From: Sporosarcina ureae
GTDB taxonomy: Bacteria > Bacillota > Bacilli > Bacillales_A > Planococcaceae
Length of the DNA stretch: 64,000 nt
Assembly (NCBI RefSeq): GCF_002082015.1
Contig: NZ_CP015109.1
Location: forward strand, 2,137,001 to 2,201,000
Direction of reading: 5' to 3'
Made by a program: the position numbers and the translations under genes
Notes under the pieces: generated by a model
Told to the model about the DNA's origin: nothing
Seen by the model: the letters and a program-made list of their open reading frames with translations, nothing else
The model's database searches: none
Part shown: positions 52,156-61,164 of the stretch, piece after piece
Numbering within the stretch: the first letter of the stretch is position 1
How the letters are laid out: the number at the start of each line of letters is the position of its first letter

Positions 52156-53235
52156 TTGACGAAAAAGGTTTGGTTCCAGGTAGGTGTCGGTATATTATTG
52201 GCATTGTTAATCACGAAATTCTTTTTAGAAGTAAATTATATATTTAGACCGGTTGGAGTTATTTTACAAACGATTATCATGCCTTTAATCTTCGGAGGAC
52301 TGCTTTATTACATAACGGTACCGATCCAGCAATACTTGGAAAAGAAGAATATGCCAAGATGGGGAAGTATTATAACGATTATGCTCATACTTGTAGCCGT
52401 TATTTGGATATTGGTCGCAATCATCGGACCGATGGTGACGAAACAAGTGAATAATTTGGTGGACAATGGGCCAGCTCTCACCCATCAACTCGAGCAACTG
52501 AAAGATAAAGCGATCAATCAAAAGGATAATCTACCAGAAGGATTGCAGGATTCCTTGAATTCAGCAGTCGATTCCGTCCAACAGTTTGCGGTAACATTTG
52601 GTAAATGGTTCGTGCAATTTGTACAAACATTCGTCCAAGCGGTAGCTTTATTGTTACTTGTACCGTTCTTCTTCTTCTTTATGTTGAAGGATCATGAAAA
52701 ACTTGCTCCGAAAATTTATAATATTTTTTCTGGTAAGCGACGCATTTGGATCAAGAAGACGTTGGAAGATATTGACCAAGTTTTACGTTCTTATATTCAA
52801 GGACAGTTATTAATTAGTGCGATTTTAGCGGTAATTATTTTTATTGGTTACTCTATCATCGGACTTCAGTATGCTTTACTACTAGCCATTCTCGCATTAT
52901 TCATGAATATCATTCCATTTATCGGACCGTGGATTGCGGTGGCTCCAGCTTTAATCATTGCCTATTTACAAGAACCTAAATTAGTAATTTGGGTCGGAGT
53001 CGTTACGCTAGTTGCGCAGCAAATCGATAGTAATTTAATTACGCCGAACGTTATGGGGAAATCACTCGATGTTCATCCACTTACAATCATTACCGTATTA
53101 TTAGTGGCCGGAAGTCTTGCAGGATTCCTTGGGATTTTGGTTGCTGTGCCTGCTTATGCAGTTGGCAAAGTGATTGTGCAAAATATCTATGAAATGCGTA
53201 ATGAAATAAGTGAAGCCGCCACGAAGAATGTATAG
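52156..53235 (+). CDS. AI-2E family transporter (YdbI/YueF type)
   Basis: A 359-residue membrane protein with about eight helices. GPMVTKQVNNLVDN ends the second block; a soluble helical stretch covers 95-150; then LVPFFFFFMLKDHEKLAP, LRSYIQGQLLISAI, NIIPFIGPWIAVAPA and DSNLITPNVMGKSLDVHPL are family hallmarks. The family includes transporters for AI-2 and sodium/proton antiporters; role here unknown. TTG start after AAAGGAAGTG. Confidence 0.85.
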   Translation: MTKKVWFQVGVGILLALLITKFFLEVNYIFRPVGVILQTIIMPLIFGGLLYYITVPIQQYLEKKNMPRWGSIITIMLILVAVIWILVAIIGPMVTKQVNNLVDNGPALTHQLEQLKDKAINQKDNLPEGLQDSLNSAVDSVQQFAVTFGKWFVQFVQTFVQAVALLLLVPFFFFFMLKDHEKLAPKIYNIFSGKRRIWIKKTLEDIDQVLRSYIQGQLLISAILAVIIFIGYSIIGLQYALLLAILALFMNIIPFIGPWIAVAPALIIAYLQEPKLVIWVGVVTLVAQQIDSNLITPNVMGKSLDVHPLTIITVLLVAGSLAGFLGILVAVPAYAVGKVIVQNIYEMRNEISEAATKNV

Positions 53236-53246
53236 CGATAGAACTG

Positions 53247-53276
53247 ATCTCCTAGTTTTGTAACTAGGAGGTTTTA
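53247..53276 (+). terminator. Terminator of the AI-2E-family gene
   Basis: CTCCTAGTT (53249-53257) with AACTAGGAG (53262-53270), 4-base loop, then GTTTTA. Confidence 0.75.
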
Positions 53277-53333
53277 CGATGGATGAATAAAGCAAAACTA
53301 CACATCCTAACGAAAACGAAAGGGTGTTAGTCA

Positions 53334-53612
53334 ATGCTGACGGAATTTCCGGTTATTCACACCAATGTATGGGACGCCATGTGGGGTGTTCCAGTTGTTT
53401 TGTTCGTGGTATTAATCGTCAAATGGATTTTTAAATTGCCACCTAGTTGGCTTTCAACAGTAGCCACAGTAGTCGCGCTCGCGCTTTCCGTATTCATCAG
53501 TCATCCAAAGAATTGGTCTGCCGGAATTTTTATGGGTTTTTTTTATAGTGGTGCGGCAATGGGGATTATCTATTCGACTAAACAATCCTATTATGCGTAT
53601 CGCAAACGTTAA
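53334..53612 (+). CDS. Small membrane protein, unknown function
   Basis: A 92-residue protein with three hydrophobic segments (about 17-32, 38-56 and 64-82) and a basic end (YYAYRKR). AAAGGGTG upstream of the ATG and a strong terminator after it suggest a real gene. No family recognised. Confidence 0.65.
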   Translation: MLTEFPVIHTNVWDAMWGVPVVLFVVLIVKWIFKLPPSWLSTVATVVALALSVFISHPKNWSAGIFMGFFYSGAAMGIIYSTKQSYYAYRKR

Positions 53613-53649
53613 AAACAGGCCTTCGCATAATGAGCGAAAGCCTGTTTTT
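53611..53649. terminator. Bidirectional terminator between the small membrane protein and the FhuF-like gene
   Basis: AAAAACAGGCCTTCGC with GCGAAAGCCTGTTTTT (one mismatch), short loop. Confidence 0.88.
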
Positions 53650-54356
53650 CATAGTAATGGACAAAAACCGCAACGTATCAACCCAGGTACATCTTTAGAA
53701 AAACAACAAGTTTTGCGAACCGTCGTATTCAACAAAGCGGATGGTTCGGCGCCGTTTAAATAGCTTGCGAAACGAGAGTGATCAGCGATACCCGTCCATG
53801 TGGTATCGTTTTTTAGCGTCTCTAAATCCTCTCTTGCTTCCATCTCCGATCCTGGGTCGGATAATAATACATGATATTGCCAGAGCCAGAAACCGAAGAT
53901 ATTTTCCCATAAGGTAAGAGGAGATATGGATACCGCGCTACGCAATGAGGTAATCACTGCATGTGCATCATCCAGCACACGTTTAATATGTGCGTGTCTG
54001 TTTTCGTCATCAATCAGTTCCCAGTCTGCGCCATCTACAAATAGGCTAATCGTTTTATTACCGAACTCCTCCCGTGCACCGAACTGTAGATTTTCTGCCG
54101 ATCCATTCCACATTTCGTCGTATGCGGCTAAATTATAGAGCTGCATGGCGAAAAACATACCCAGTCGACGTACGAAGAACGAGGTCGCGACAACTTCATT
54201 CGGACTTTGGCTGACCGTCTGGGCAACTTGGACGACACTCTGTACCTTTGAAGAATCCAGTACGTCCGCTAGCGTGAAGACGGGATGTGTGGGCTGTTCC
54301 AAGTACACACTGTAACTATTCAATTCTCTGATTTGGTCTGATGTAAGTGTAGTCAT
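53649..54356 (-). CDS. FhuF-like 2Fe-2S ferric-siderophore reductase family protein
   Basis: A 235-residue cytoplasmic protein. The C-terminal cysteine pattern C217-C218-x10-C229-x2-C232 is the unusual 2Fe-2S motif of FhuF-type reductases, which release iron from imported siderophores. The N-terminal two-thirds is helical (SFFVRRLGMFFAMQLYNLAA). No siderophore transport genes adjoin it. There is almost no leader: the -10 lies 6 bases before the ATG and there is no clear ribosome site. Confidence 0.75.
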   Translation of the reverse strand: MTTLTSDQIRELNSYSVYLEQPTHPVFTLADVLDSSKVQSVVQVAQTVSQSPNEVVATSFFVRRLGMFFAMQLYNLAAYDEMWNGSAENLQFGAREEFGNKTISLFVDGADWELIDDENRHAHIKRVLDDAHAVITSLRSAVSISPLTLWENIFGFWLWQYHVLLSDPGSEMEAREDLETLKNDTTWTGIADHSRFASYLNGAEPSALLNTTVRKTCCFSKDVPGLIRCGFCPLL

Positions 54357-54362
54357 ATCTTC

Positions 54363-54391
54363 AGTATAATCAAACTACTTTGCGGAAACAA
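54363..54391 (-). promoter_or_regulatory. Promoter abutting the FhuF-like gene (possible leaderless mRNA)
   Basis: Minus strand TTGTTT (54386-54391), 17 bases, TATACT (54363-54368). Transcription would begin at or next to the A of the ATG (54356). Confidence 0.55.
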
Positions 54392-54463
54392 CCCGAACGT
54401 GATGCCTGCCCAACCAGTTTACTAGGCCTTTACATACAATAGGCAGTGAAGAGGTGGTGAAGA

Positions 54464-55282
54464 GTGGAGACTCATGAATTAGCTCGTAATGAATCATTTG
54501 AGGTGGAGCAAAGGGAATGGAAGTTGCGGCAACGCAAAGAACGCGGCAAGCAATTGCTGACGATTGTGTCGCCGGTATTCCTGTTGGTGCTATGGGAAGT
54601 GATGTCGAGAACGGGTATTTTAGATATTCGCTTTTTCCCGCCGCCTAGTACGATTGTGCAAACCTTTTATGACATGATTGTGAGCGGCGTGATGGCGAAA
54701 CATGTTGGTGTCTCATTGTATCGGATTTTCATCGGATTTTTAGCAGGTGTTATTCCGGGTATTATCGTTGGTTTATTGATGGGGTTATACTCTCCAATCC
54801 GGCATTTCGTGCAACCGATCGTTATGGCGCTTATGCCGATTCCGACATTGGCATTATTGCCGATCATTATTATTTTATTCGGAATTGGAGATTTGTCGAA
54901 GGTCGTGACAATTGCAGGAAGTGTGTTTTTCCCAGTTGTCATCAATACGGCGGCGGGTGTATTAAATATCGATAAAATTTATTTGGATGTTGCCAATAAT
55001 TATCAAACGAGCCAGTGGAACTTCTTCTTTAAAATCGCTCTTCCTGGTGCACTGCCTGTTATGCTCGAAGGAATCCAGATGGGGCAGGCAATTGCACTAT
55101 TGACGATTGTGGCGGCAGAGATGATGGGAGCGACTTCTGGGATCGGTTATTTGATATGGACGTCCTATAAAGCCTTCTTATTACCCGAAATGTATGTGGG
55201 ATTAATACTCATCTCCTTTTTTGGTTATTTATTCTCGCTTATACTGCGTGCGCTTCAAAATAAACTACTACCATGGAGGTGA
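54464..55282 (+). CDS. ABC transporter permease, SsuC/TauC type
   Basis: A 272-residue permease with six helices. N-terminal cytoplasmic polar stretch of about 35 residues; coupling loop YLDVANNYQTSQWNFFFKIALPGALP (around 171-196); C-terminal GIGYLIW. Belongs to the nitrate/sulfonate/taurine/thiamine-precursor group. GTG start with GAGGTGG upstream. First of a C-B-A ordered operon. Confidence 0.85.
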   Translation: METHELARNESFEVEQREWKLRQRKERGKQLLTIVSPVFLLVLWEVMSRTGILDIRFFPPPSTIVQTFYDMIVSGVMAKHVGVSLYRIFIGFLAGVIPGIIVGLLMGLYSPIRHFVQPIVMALMPIPTLALLPIIIILFGIGDLSKVVTIAGSVFFPVVINTAAGVLNIDKIYLDVANNYQTSQWNFFFKIALPGALPVMLEGIQMGQAIALLTIVAAEMMGATSGIGYLIWTSYKAFLLPEMYVGLILISFFGYLFSLILRALQNKLLPWR

Positions 55283-55287
55283 AGGAA

Positions 55288-56067
55288 ATGAAGGGGAAGC
55301 CAAAGATCACGGTGGATGGACTAATGAAAGCTTTTTACAAGAAACAGGGGAGTGTCATTGCGCTCGAAGATATATCCCTAACAGTGGATGAAGGGGAATT
55401 TGTTTGTCTTGTTGGACCGAGTGGATGCGGCAAAACGACACTGTTACGTATTTTGGCAGGACTTGAACAGCCGAGTGTCGGGAGTTTCACCATTGCGACA
55501 GAAACGAATGATCGTCCGTTGCAATCGATGGTATTCCAGGAACGTGGTGTCATTCCGTGGCTGACGGTACGCGAAAATGTGGCCTTCGGGTTGAAGATGC
55601 GTGACTTACCAAAAGCATTCATTAATGATCGAACGGACTATTACTTGAAGAAGACGGGATTGGAACGTTTCGCTTCTTTATACCCAAAGGAATTGTCTGG
55701 CGGAATGAAGCAACGGGTGAGTATTGCGAGGGCTTTTGCAAATGACCCGGAGATTTTATTGATGGATGAACCGTTTGGTGCACTTGATGAACAAAACCGC
55801 TTTATTTTGCAGGAAGAATTGCTGAGTATTTGGGCCGAAACGAAAAAGACGGTGTTGTTCATTACACATAGTATTGATGAAGCGTTATTGCTTAGTGATC
55901 GGATTTTATTGATGGGGGCTCAACCAGGGAAAATCATCGAAGAAATTATTATTGATAAACCGAGGCCGAGAAAGATGGAGGATGTCCGAAAAGATCCTGA
56001 AATGGCAGCAAAATTCATCGAGATCTGGCATCACTTACAAGAGGAAGTACAGAAATCTAGAGAATAA
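55288..56067 (+). CDS. ABC transporter ATP-binding protein, SsuB/TauB type
   Basis: A 259-residue ATPase. Walker A GPSGCGKTT, Q-loop MVFQERGVIPWLTV (typical SsuB/TauB wording), signature LSGGMKQRVS, Walker B ILLMDEPFGALD, switch FITHS. ATG 55288 is 6 bases after GGAGGTG; an earlier in-frame ATG at 55273 lies within that site and overlaps the permease gene. Confidence 0.87.
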   Translation: MKGKPKITVDGLMKAFYKKQGSVIALEDISLTVDEGEFVCLVGPSGCGKTTLLRILAGLEQPSVGSFTIATETNDRPLQSMVFQERGVIPWLTVRENVAFGLKMRDLPKAFINDRTDYYLKKTGLERFASLYPKELSGGMKQRVSIARAFANDPEILLMDEPFGALDEQNRFILQEELLSIWAETKKTVLFITHSIDEALLLSDRILLMGAQPGKIIEEIIIDKPRPRKMEDVRKDPEMAAKFIEIWHHLQEEVQKSRE

Positions 56068-56087
56068 ATGATAAAAGGAGAGATGAT

Positions 56088-57170
56088 GTGGGGAAATGGA
56101 TGAAGAAGGCAGGATTATTTAGCCTATTATCGGTCGTCTTGATGATGGGGGCATGTTCTCCAAAAGAAGTTGCGAAGCCTGTAACGAATGACGGCAAGCC
56201 GGCGTCAGGAGATTTGGCGCCACTTGAGAAACAAGCGAAGGTATTTATAGCAGAAGATGGGGCTGCTTCTGGAGCTGGTTTCTATATTGCGAAAGAAAAG
56301 GGCTATTTTGAAGACTACAATATCCGTGTAGACTTTGCGGACTTTGCAAACAGCGATGACATGTTGCCTGCACTAGCTGCCGGTGAAGTGGATATCGCGG
56401 GTGGCGTTTCTACTGCATCATTCTTTAACGCGATTGCGCAAGGAATTGACGTACGGATCATCGCGGATAAAGGTCATAATATGCCCGGCAAGTCTTATTT
56501 CAGTTTCGTCATCGGTAATCATATGGTCGATGAAATTAAGGAGTACAGCGACTTTAAAGGAAAGAAAATCGCAGTATCGTCTCGCAACTCGATCGATGGA
56601 TATATCTATGAAGAGATGCTGAAGCATGCTGGCTTGACAGAAGAGGATGTAGAATATGTGCATATCGCGGACTTCGGCGCAATGCTTGGAGCGATTGATT
56701 CAGGTACGATTGATGCAGCATTGAATATTGAGCCGCTTATCGCGCAAGGTATCCATCAAGGTTTTCACGTGCGTTTTGGTGACGCTACCGATTATGCACC
56801 TGAATCGCAGATCGCTATGGTGTTGGCTTCACCGCAGTTCATGGCGAATAAAGAACTTTCGTTACGCTTTATGGCAGCCTATCTAAAAGGGGTACGTGAC
56901 TATAATGACGCGTTCTTTAAAAATAAAGGTAAAGAAGAGATTATAGATATCATGGTGAAACACACGGCGCTAAAAGATCCTGAGTTATGGGAGAGAGTGT
57001 CTGTAACGGGGCTCGATCCGAACGGTAAGATGTTTATTGACGACATTAAGAAGCAGTATGAGATGTACAAAGCGAACGGCGCGATACGTGGTGAGATTGA
57101 CTTCGATAAGTCTGTTGATCCGTCACTTGTCGAGCGTGCGATTAAAGAGATTGGAGTATACGAGGATTGA
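56088..57170 (+). CDS. ABC transporter substrate-binding lipoprotein, SsuA/NMT1 type
   Basis: A 360-residue lipoprotein: signal ends in MMGAC (Cys near 23). SsuA/NrtA-type binding fold with GFYIAKEKGYFEDYNI, ALAAGEVDIAGGVSTASFF, and FKGKKIAVSSRNSIDGYI. The ligand could be a sulfonate, taurine, nitrate or a thiamine precursor; no TPP-riboswitch signature is seen upstream of the operon and no monooxygenase gene adjoins it. GTG start after AAAAGGAGAG. Confidence 0.84.
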   Translation: MGKWMKKAGLFSLLSVVLMMGACSPKEVAKPVTNDGKPASGDLAPLEKQAKVFIAEDGAASGAGFYIAKEKGYFEDYNIRVDFADFANSDDMLPALAAGEVDIAGGVSTASFFNAIAQGIDVRIIADKGHNMPGKSYFSFVIGNHMVDEIKEYSDFKGKKIAVSSRNSIDGYIYEEMLKHAGLTEEDVEYVHIADFGAMLGAIDSGTIDAALNIEPLIAQGIHQGFHVRFGDATDYAPESQIAMVLASPQFMANKELSLRFMAAYLKGVRDYNDAFFKNKGKEEIIDIMVKHTALKDPELWERVSVTGLDPNGKMFIDDIKKQYEMYKANGAIRGEIDFDKSVDPSLVERAIKEIGVYED

Positions 57171-57248
57171 TAGTTGGTGGAGCTGTCGGAGAAGTCATGA
57201 TGTTTGTGACTTCTGGCGATGGCTTCATTTTTTGCTCTGGAAAGGCTG

Positions 57249-57320
57249 TTGGGGTAGGGATTGGCGTGTAGGAGGGGGCGCGTTCCTGAGGGCCTGCGGC
57301 GAGCCAACTGTTCGCTAGTG
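57249..57320. repeat. Half copy of a palindromic intergenic repeat
   Basis: Closely matches the left half of the repeat at 60698-60843: shared AGGGATTGGCG-like start, GGAGGGG, GAGGGCC, then GAGCCAACTGTTCGCT. It breaks off after TTCGCT, where the full copy continues. Confidence 0.65.
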
Positions 57321-57445
57321 CAAAGATACGTTCCTCACACATCATTTTCACTGACGAAAGGCGGAATTCTCTATGAATTTGGCTATAATCTGACAAAAAA
57401 CATGCTAAAATAATAGGACTGATTAGTGGAAGTATGGTGAGGGAC

Positions 57446-58339
57446 ATGAGGAAATACATAGGTGAGATTGGGTTGACGATCACCGCTATTATTTGGGGGA
57501 GCGGCTTTGTGATGAGCGCACTCGCCTTGGAGTATTACACGCCGTATCAAATATTGGCCGTACGTTTTACAATAGGGGCGCTATTACTTAGTGTCGTTTT
57601 CCATAAACGGCTGCTTCGGGTGGACAAGTCGGTACTATGGAAAGGTGCATTGCTAGGTGTATTGTTGTATGCAGCATTTGCTTTGCAAACGGTAGGCTTG
57701 CAGTTTACGACTCCTTCGAAAAATGCTTTTTTAACTGGTGTCAATGTAGTGATGGTCCCGTTTATCGCACTCATTTTATATAAGCGGAAGCTGGATACCT
57801 TTGAATTGTTTGGCGCGGTATTGGCATTGATTGGAGTGGCGGTTTTATCATTGCAGTGGTCCACCTCTATTAACATTGGCGATATGCTGACGCTCGGTTG
57901 TGCTGTGATGTTCGCGTTTCATATTTTCTACACGGCACGATTTGTCCGCACAGAAGATGCGATCTTGCTGACGTTATTGCAAATGGTTGCCGCCGCTGCG
58001 ATCAGTTGGGTGACCGTTATTGGGATGGGCGAGATGTCATTCTCCATGGAACCAAAAGGTTTGAGTTCGGTGCTATACTTAGCTGTATTCTCTACGACTC
58101 TGGCATTCTTGATGCAGACAGTTGGACAAAAGCACTTGTCAGAAACGAAAGCGGCCATTATATTATCGACGGAATCAGTTTGGGGTATGATTTTCTCTGT
58201 AGCCCTTGCCTATGAACTGTTGACGTTCCGTATGTTCTTAGGTGCACTCATTATCTTCATTGCCATTTTATTATCCGAAGTTAGACCGCAACTGTTGAAA
58301 AAACGCATTTTGCCACAAGTACGAAAGCGTGAAATTTGA
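57446..58339 (+). CDS. EamA/DMT family transporter
   Basis: Ten-helix exporter of 297 residues. First repeat: AIIWGSGFVMSALALEYYTPYQ and LQTVGLQFTTPSKNAFLTG; second: LGCAVMFAFHIFYTARF, STTLAFLMQTVGQKHLSETKA, and STESVWGMIFSVAL. Likely YdcZ/RhaT-type DMT of unknown substrate. ATG 57446 follows GGTGAGGG; ATG 57434 is an alternative. Confidence 0.82.
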   Translation: MRKYIGEIGLTITAIIWGSGFVMSALALEYYTPYQILAVRFTIGALLLSVVFHKRLLRVDKSVLWKGALLGVLLYAAFALQTVGLQFTTPSKNAFLTGVNVVMVPFIALILYKRKLDTFELFGAVLALIGVAVLSLQWSTSINIGDMLTLGCAVMFAFHIFYTARFVRTEDAILLTLLQMVAAAAISWVTVIGMGEMSFSMEPKGLSSVLYLAVFSTTLAFLMQTVGQKHLSETKAAIILSTESVWGMIFSVALAYELLTFRMFLGALIIFIAILLSEVRPQLLKKRILPQVRKREI

Positions 58340-58389
58340 AAAAGGGTTGTCCAACGAGTCATTAACTGACCTGAGGACAACCCTTTTCT
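58338..58389. terminator. Bidirectional terminator between two convergent DMT genes
   Basis: AAAAGGGTTGTCC (58340-58352) with GGACAACCCTTTT (58375-58387). Confidence 0.82.
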
Positions 58390-59341
58390 ATACATTCTTT
58401 GCAGCTAATGAAGTTTGATAGCTATGCAATGACATGCCTCCGATAATGACCAGCACACCGACTAATGAAAGAGCGCTTGGTACTGGCAAGCTAAGCAATA
58501 GTATCTCTCCGAGCATGGCGAAAATTAATTCGACGGATTGCGTAGCTTCGACTGCTGCCAGTTTTCCTTGATCATGCTGCACCATATCCGTTGCCATGAA
58601 GAATAGTGAAGTGGCGATCACGCCTGAACTGACTGAGACAATTAATGATTGCACGACTTGGCTCATAGAGGGCAAGCCGACAGTTGCTGTTGCATACATC
58701 GCCAGCAGTAACCAAATCGGTATCGTCATCAGGGTCATCGCTAGTACACGCTGGAACATATCGAGCCGTCCCCCGACTAGATTCATCATTTTTCGATTGC
58801 CGAGTGGATAGGAGAACGCAGCTATGACAAGCGGCAAGGTACCAAGGAGAATCGTTTTCGTCGATACGCTCCCTGCATGTGGAATCTGGATCAGCACAAC
58901 CCCGACTAAGATGACCAAAGAAATAACCAATGATGCAGCGGGAATACGGTGACGAATCGTGCGTATTTCGCCGTCTTCTGTTTTGGCTTGGAACGTGAAG
59001 AAGGGCGCTAGCAACACTCCAGCCACGATGGTCATCTGCCAGGTTCCTGCAACGAGCCACCCTGGACTATAACCAGCAGAAAACGTCAGAGGACCGTAAA
59101 ACAGCACGAATGCTACGCAACTCCAGATGAAAAATGGCCAAGGTGCCGCAGTCATCTCCCGTTTGACGCTAGACAGGCCACCGCGCATGGCTACGATGAT
59201 CACTAGGAACGGTACCATGAAGAAATAACGCAAGGATGCACTCCACATCCAGCTACCACCGTCCAGTTCCATCGACCGGTTCAGCACAAAAGTCACCGCG
59301 AAAAAGAGTGCAGACAATATGCCGATTCCAATTGCTTTCAT
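58388..59341 (-). CDS. EmrE-type multidrug/DMT efflux family protein
   Basis: A 317-residue protein with ten hydrophobic segments, of the longer DMT subgroup annotated as multidrug-resistance efflux. Segments GILSALFFAVTFVLNRSMEL, WQMTIVAGVLLAPFF and EATQSVELIFAMLGEILLL are visible. Substrate unknown. It lies 4 bases from pepT, so it may be the second gene of a pepT-led unit. Confidence 0.78.
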   Translation of the reverse strand: MKAIGIGILSALFFAVTFVLNRSMELDGGSWMWSASLRYFFMVPFLVIIVAMRGGLSSVKREMTAAPWPFFIWSCVAFVLFYGPLTFSAGYSPGWLVAGTWQMTIVAGVLLAPFFTFQAKTEDGEIRTIRHRIPAASLVISLVILVGVVLIQIPHAGSVSTKTILLGTLPLVIAAFSYPLGNRKMMNLVGGRLDMFQRVLAMTLMTIPIWLLLAMYATATVGLPSMSQVVQSLIVSVSSGVIATSLFFMATDMVQHDQGKLAAVEATQSVELIFAMLGEILLLSLPVPSALSLVGVLVIIGGMSLHSYQTSLAAKNV

Positions 59342-59345
59342 GCGT

Positions 59346-60572
59346 TTAACCGCGTTGCTCTTGAAGTTTTAGCGCTTCAATAATGACTTGTGTAGCTTTC
59401 ACCATATTGTCTGCTGAGATAAATTCGTACTTACCGTGGTAATTTTCACCGCCTGTGAAGATGTTTGGCGTTGGCATTCCCATGTAGGAAAGTTGTGAAC
59501 CATCCGTACCACCACGAATCGGTGCAATTTTTGGTTCAATATCGAGACTACGATAAACCTCTTCCATTACGTCAACAATTTCCATGACAGGCGTAATCTT
59601 CTCGCCCATATTGAAGTACTGATCTGTAACCGTCAGTTCTACCGTATGTTCACCGTGCTTTTCTTTTAGATGTGCAGCAGTATCTTGTAAGAGTTGTTTG
59701 CGGGATTCAAAAGAGTTTTTGTCAAAGTCACGAATAATGTATTGATAAGTAGTTTTTTCTACGGAACCATTCGCTTCCATTAAATGAATGAAGCCTTCAT
59801 AGTTCTCTGTTTCTTGTGGGATGTCATGTTCCGGCATAGCTTGATGGAACTCTGCCGCGATCAATAGAGAGTTGACCATTTTACCTTTTGCAGTTCCAGG
59901 ATGCACATTCGTTCCGTGAAACGTTACTTCTGCGCCTGCCGCGTTGAAGCTCTCATACTGAAGTTCTCCAAGCGGACCGCCATCCATCGTGTAGGCGAAA
60001 TCGGCACCGAATCGTTCTACATCAAACTTATGCGGGCCGCGTCCGATTTCTTCGTCAGGTGTGAAGCCGATACGTACTTTGCCGTGTTTGATTTCGGGGT
60101 GTTCAACTAAGTAATGCATAGCTGTCATAATTTCCGCGATCCCGGCTTTATCGTCAGCACCTAATAATGTCGTGCCATCCGTCGTGATCAACGTGTGGCC
60201 TACGTAGTTGTTGAGCTCAGGGAATGCTTGCACGCTCATGAGGGTAGTTTCATTCAATGAAATGTCTTTACCGTCATAGTCGTCGATGCGTTGCGGTTTG
60301 ACGTTTGTCCCTGTATAGTCAGTCGCCGTGTCAACATGGGCTAGGAAACCGACTGTAGGCAGTTGTTTGTCGGTGTTAGCCGGTAATGTGCCGAATAGAT
60401 AGCCGTTTTCATCAACTGAAATTTCTTCGAGACCGATGTCGGCCATTTCTTTTTCGAGCACACGCAGTAGGTCCCACTGTTTTGCAGTAGACGGTGTCGT
60501 GTCCGAAGAAGCATCGGATTGAGTATCAATTTTAGCGTAGCGGATAAGTCGTTCGATCAGTTCTTCTTTCAT
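59346..60572 (-). CDS. pepT: Peptidase T (aminotripeptidase)
   Basis: Zinc tripeptidase of 408 residues, the exact family length. Metal and catalytic segments: [10 protein letters not shown] (about 79-88), [36 protein letters not shown] and the C-terminal [11 protein letters not shown]. It releases N-terminal residues from tripeptides in the cytoplasm. ATG 60572 is 8 bases after GAGAGGAG; the frame continues upstream without support. Confidence 0.93.
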   Translation of the reverse strand: MKEELIERLIRYAKIDTQSDASSDTTPSTAKQWDLLRVLEKEMADIGLEEISVDENGYLFGTLPANTDKQLPTVGFLAHVDTATDYTGTNVKPQRIDDYDGKDISLNETTLMSVQAFPELNNYVGHTLITTDGTTLLGADDKAGIAEIMTAMHYLVEHPEIKHGKVRIGFTPDEEIGRGPHKFDVERFGADFAYTMDGGPLGELQYESFNAAGAEVTFHGTNVHPGTAKGKMVNSLLIAAEFHQAMPEHDIPQETENYEGFIHLMEANGSVEKTTYQYIIRDFDKNSFESRKQLLQDTAAHLKEKHGEHTVELTVTDQYFNMGEKITPVMEIVDVMEEVYRSLDIEPKIAPIRGGTDGSQLSYMGMPTPNIFTGGENYHGKYEFISADNMVKATQVIIEALKLQEQRG

Positions 60573-60639
60573 GTAGCAGGCTCCTCTCAAGATACGAATT
60601 AATGCTTTCATTTTAACAGAGCTGTATGAATATTTCGCT

Positions 60640-60674
60640 TAAAAAGAAAAAAAGAACCGAAATTTTCGGTTCTT
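60640..60674 (-). terminator. Minus-strand terminator upstream of pepT
   Basis: AAGAACCGAA / TTCGGTTCTT hairpin with T-rich tract on the minus strand; it would stop transcripts coming from hutG-gltS before pepT. Confidence 0.75.
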
Positions 60675-60697
60675 GGAAATGGTGTAGGGTGAATTAC

Positions 60698-60843
60698 TGT
60701 TAGGGTTGGGAATTGGCGCTACGGAGGGGACGCTTTCTAGAGGGCCCGCGGTGAGCCAACTGTTCGCTGCGCTCTCTTAGTTGTCTCACCTGATCGGGCT
60801 GATCCTCCCAGAGTCGCCCCTCCTACGCGCCAATCCCTAACAA
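60698..60843. repeat. Palindromic intergenic repeat, full copy
   Basis: About 146 bases with terminal inverted repeats: left TGTTAGGG..ATTGGCGC..GGAGGGG, right CCCCTCC..GCGCCAATCCCTAACA. The interior matches the reverse complement of the repeat at 60983-61114 (GGGGCGACTC, GATC, GAAAGCGTCCCC). Confidence 0.7.
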
Positions 60844-60982
60844 TCAGAGCGGGTGATACGTATTGAAGTCAATGAAATAAGTGTTGTAACTGGTTCTGTA
60901 CTTTAACTTTAATAAGTTGAAACACAACAATAATTGAGACACTACCTACAATGAGCGATATAAGTACCTCCACTAGGTAAGT

Positions 60983-61114
60983 AGGATTGAAGCGGAAGTT
61001 GGGGGCGACTCCTGGGGAATCAGAGTGATCTTGAGACCCTGGACTGAACGAAGTGAGGGAAGCGGCTCAAGATTGCTCCCCCGGAAAGCGTCCCCCAACT
61101 GGAGCTTTAATCCT
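60983..61114. repeat. Palindromic intergenic repeat, second copy (opposite orientation)
   Basis: Ends AGGATT..AAGC..AGTTGGGGGCGAC and GCGTCCCCCAACT..GCTT..AATCCT are inverted repeats. The interior shares GGGGCGACTCCTGGGG, GATCTTGAGAC and GAAAGCGTCCCC with the neighbour read in reverse. Confidence 0.7.
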
Positions 61115-61164
61115 CACGCACTCACTAATTAGCTTACATTTTTAAAGCGTTTAATTTACGACCA

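Larger units (their letters stand above)
60573..61164. other. Long intergenic region between pepT and gltS
   Basis: About 590 bases holding a minus-strand terminator and two palindromic repeats (annotated separately). A 34-codon GTG-started hydrophobic frame on the minus strand (60869-60973) lies between the repeats; it has no separate ribosome site and is doubtful. Confidence 0.6.

Noticed and set aside
54418..54434. TTTACT and TTTACA 11 bases apart upstream of the SsuCBA-type operon
   Set aside because: Only two hexamers, one imperfect, overlapping a possible -10; too little to call a second Pho box.
54357..54463. Possible TPP riboswitch before the SsuCBA-type operon
   Set aside because: No CTGAGA or ACC-TGAT-type conserved segments are present.
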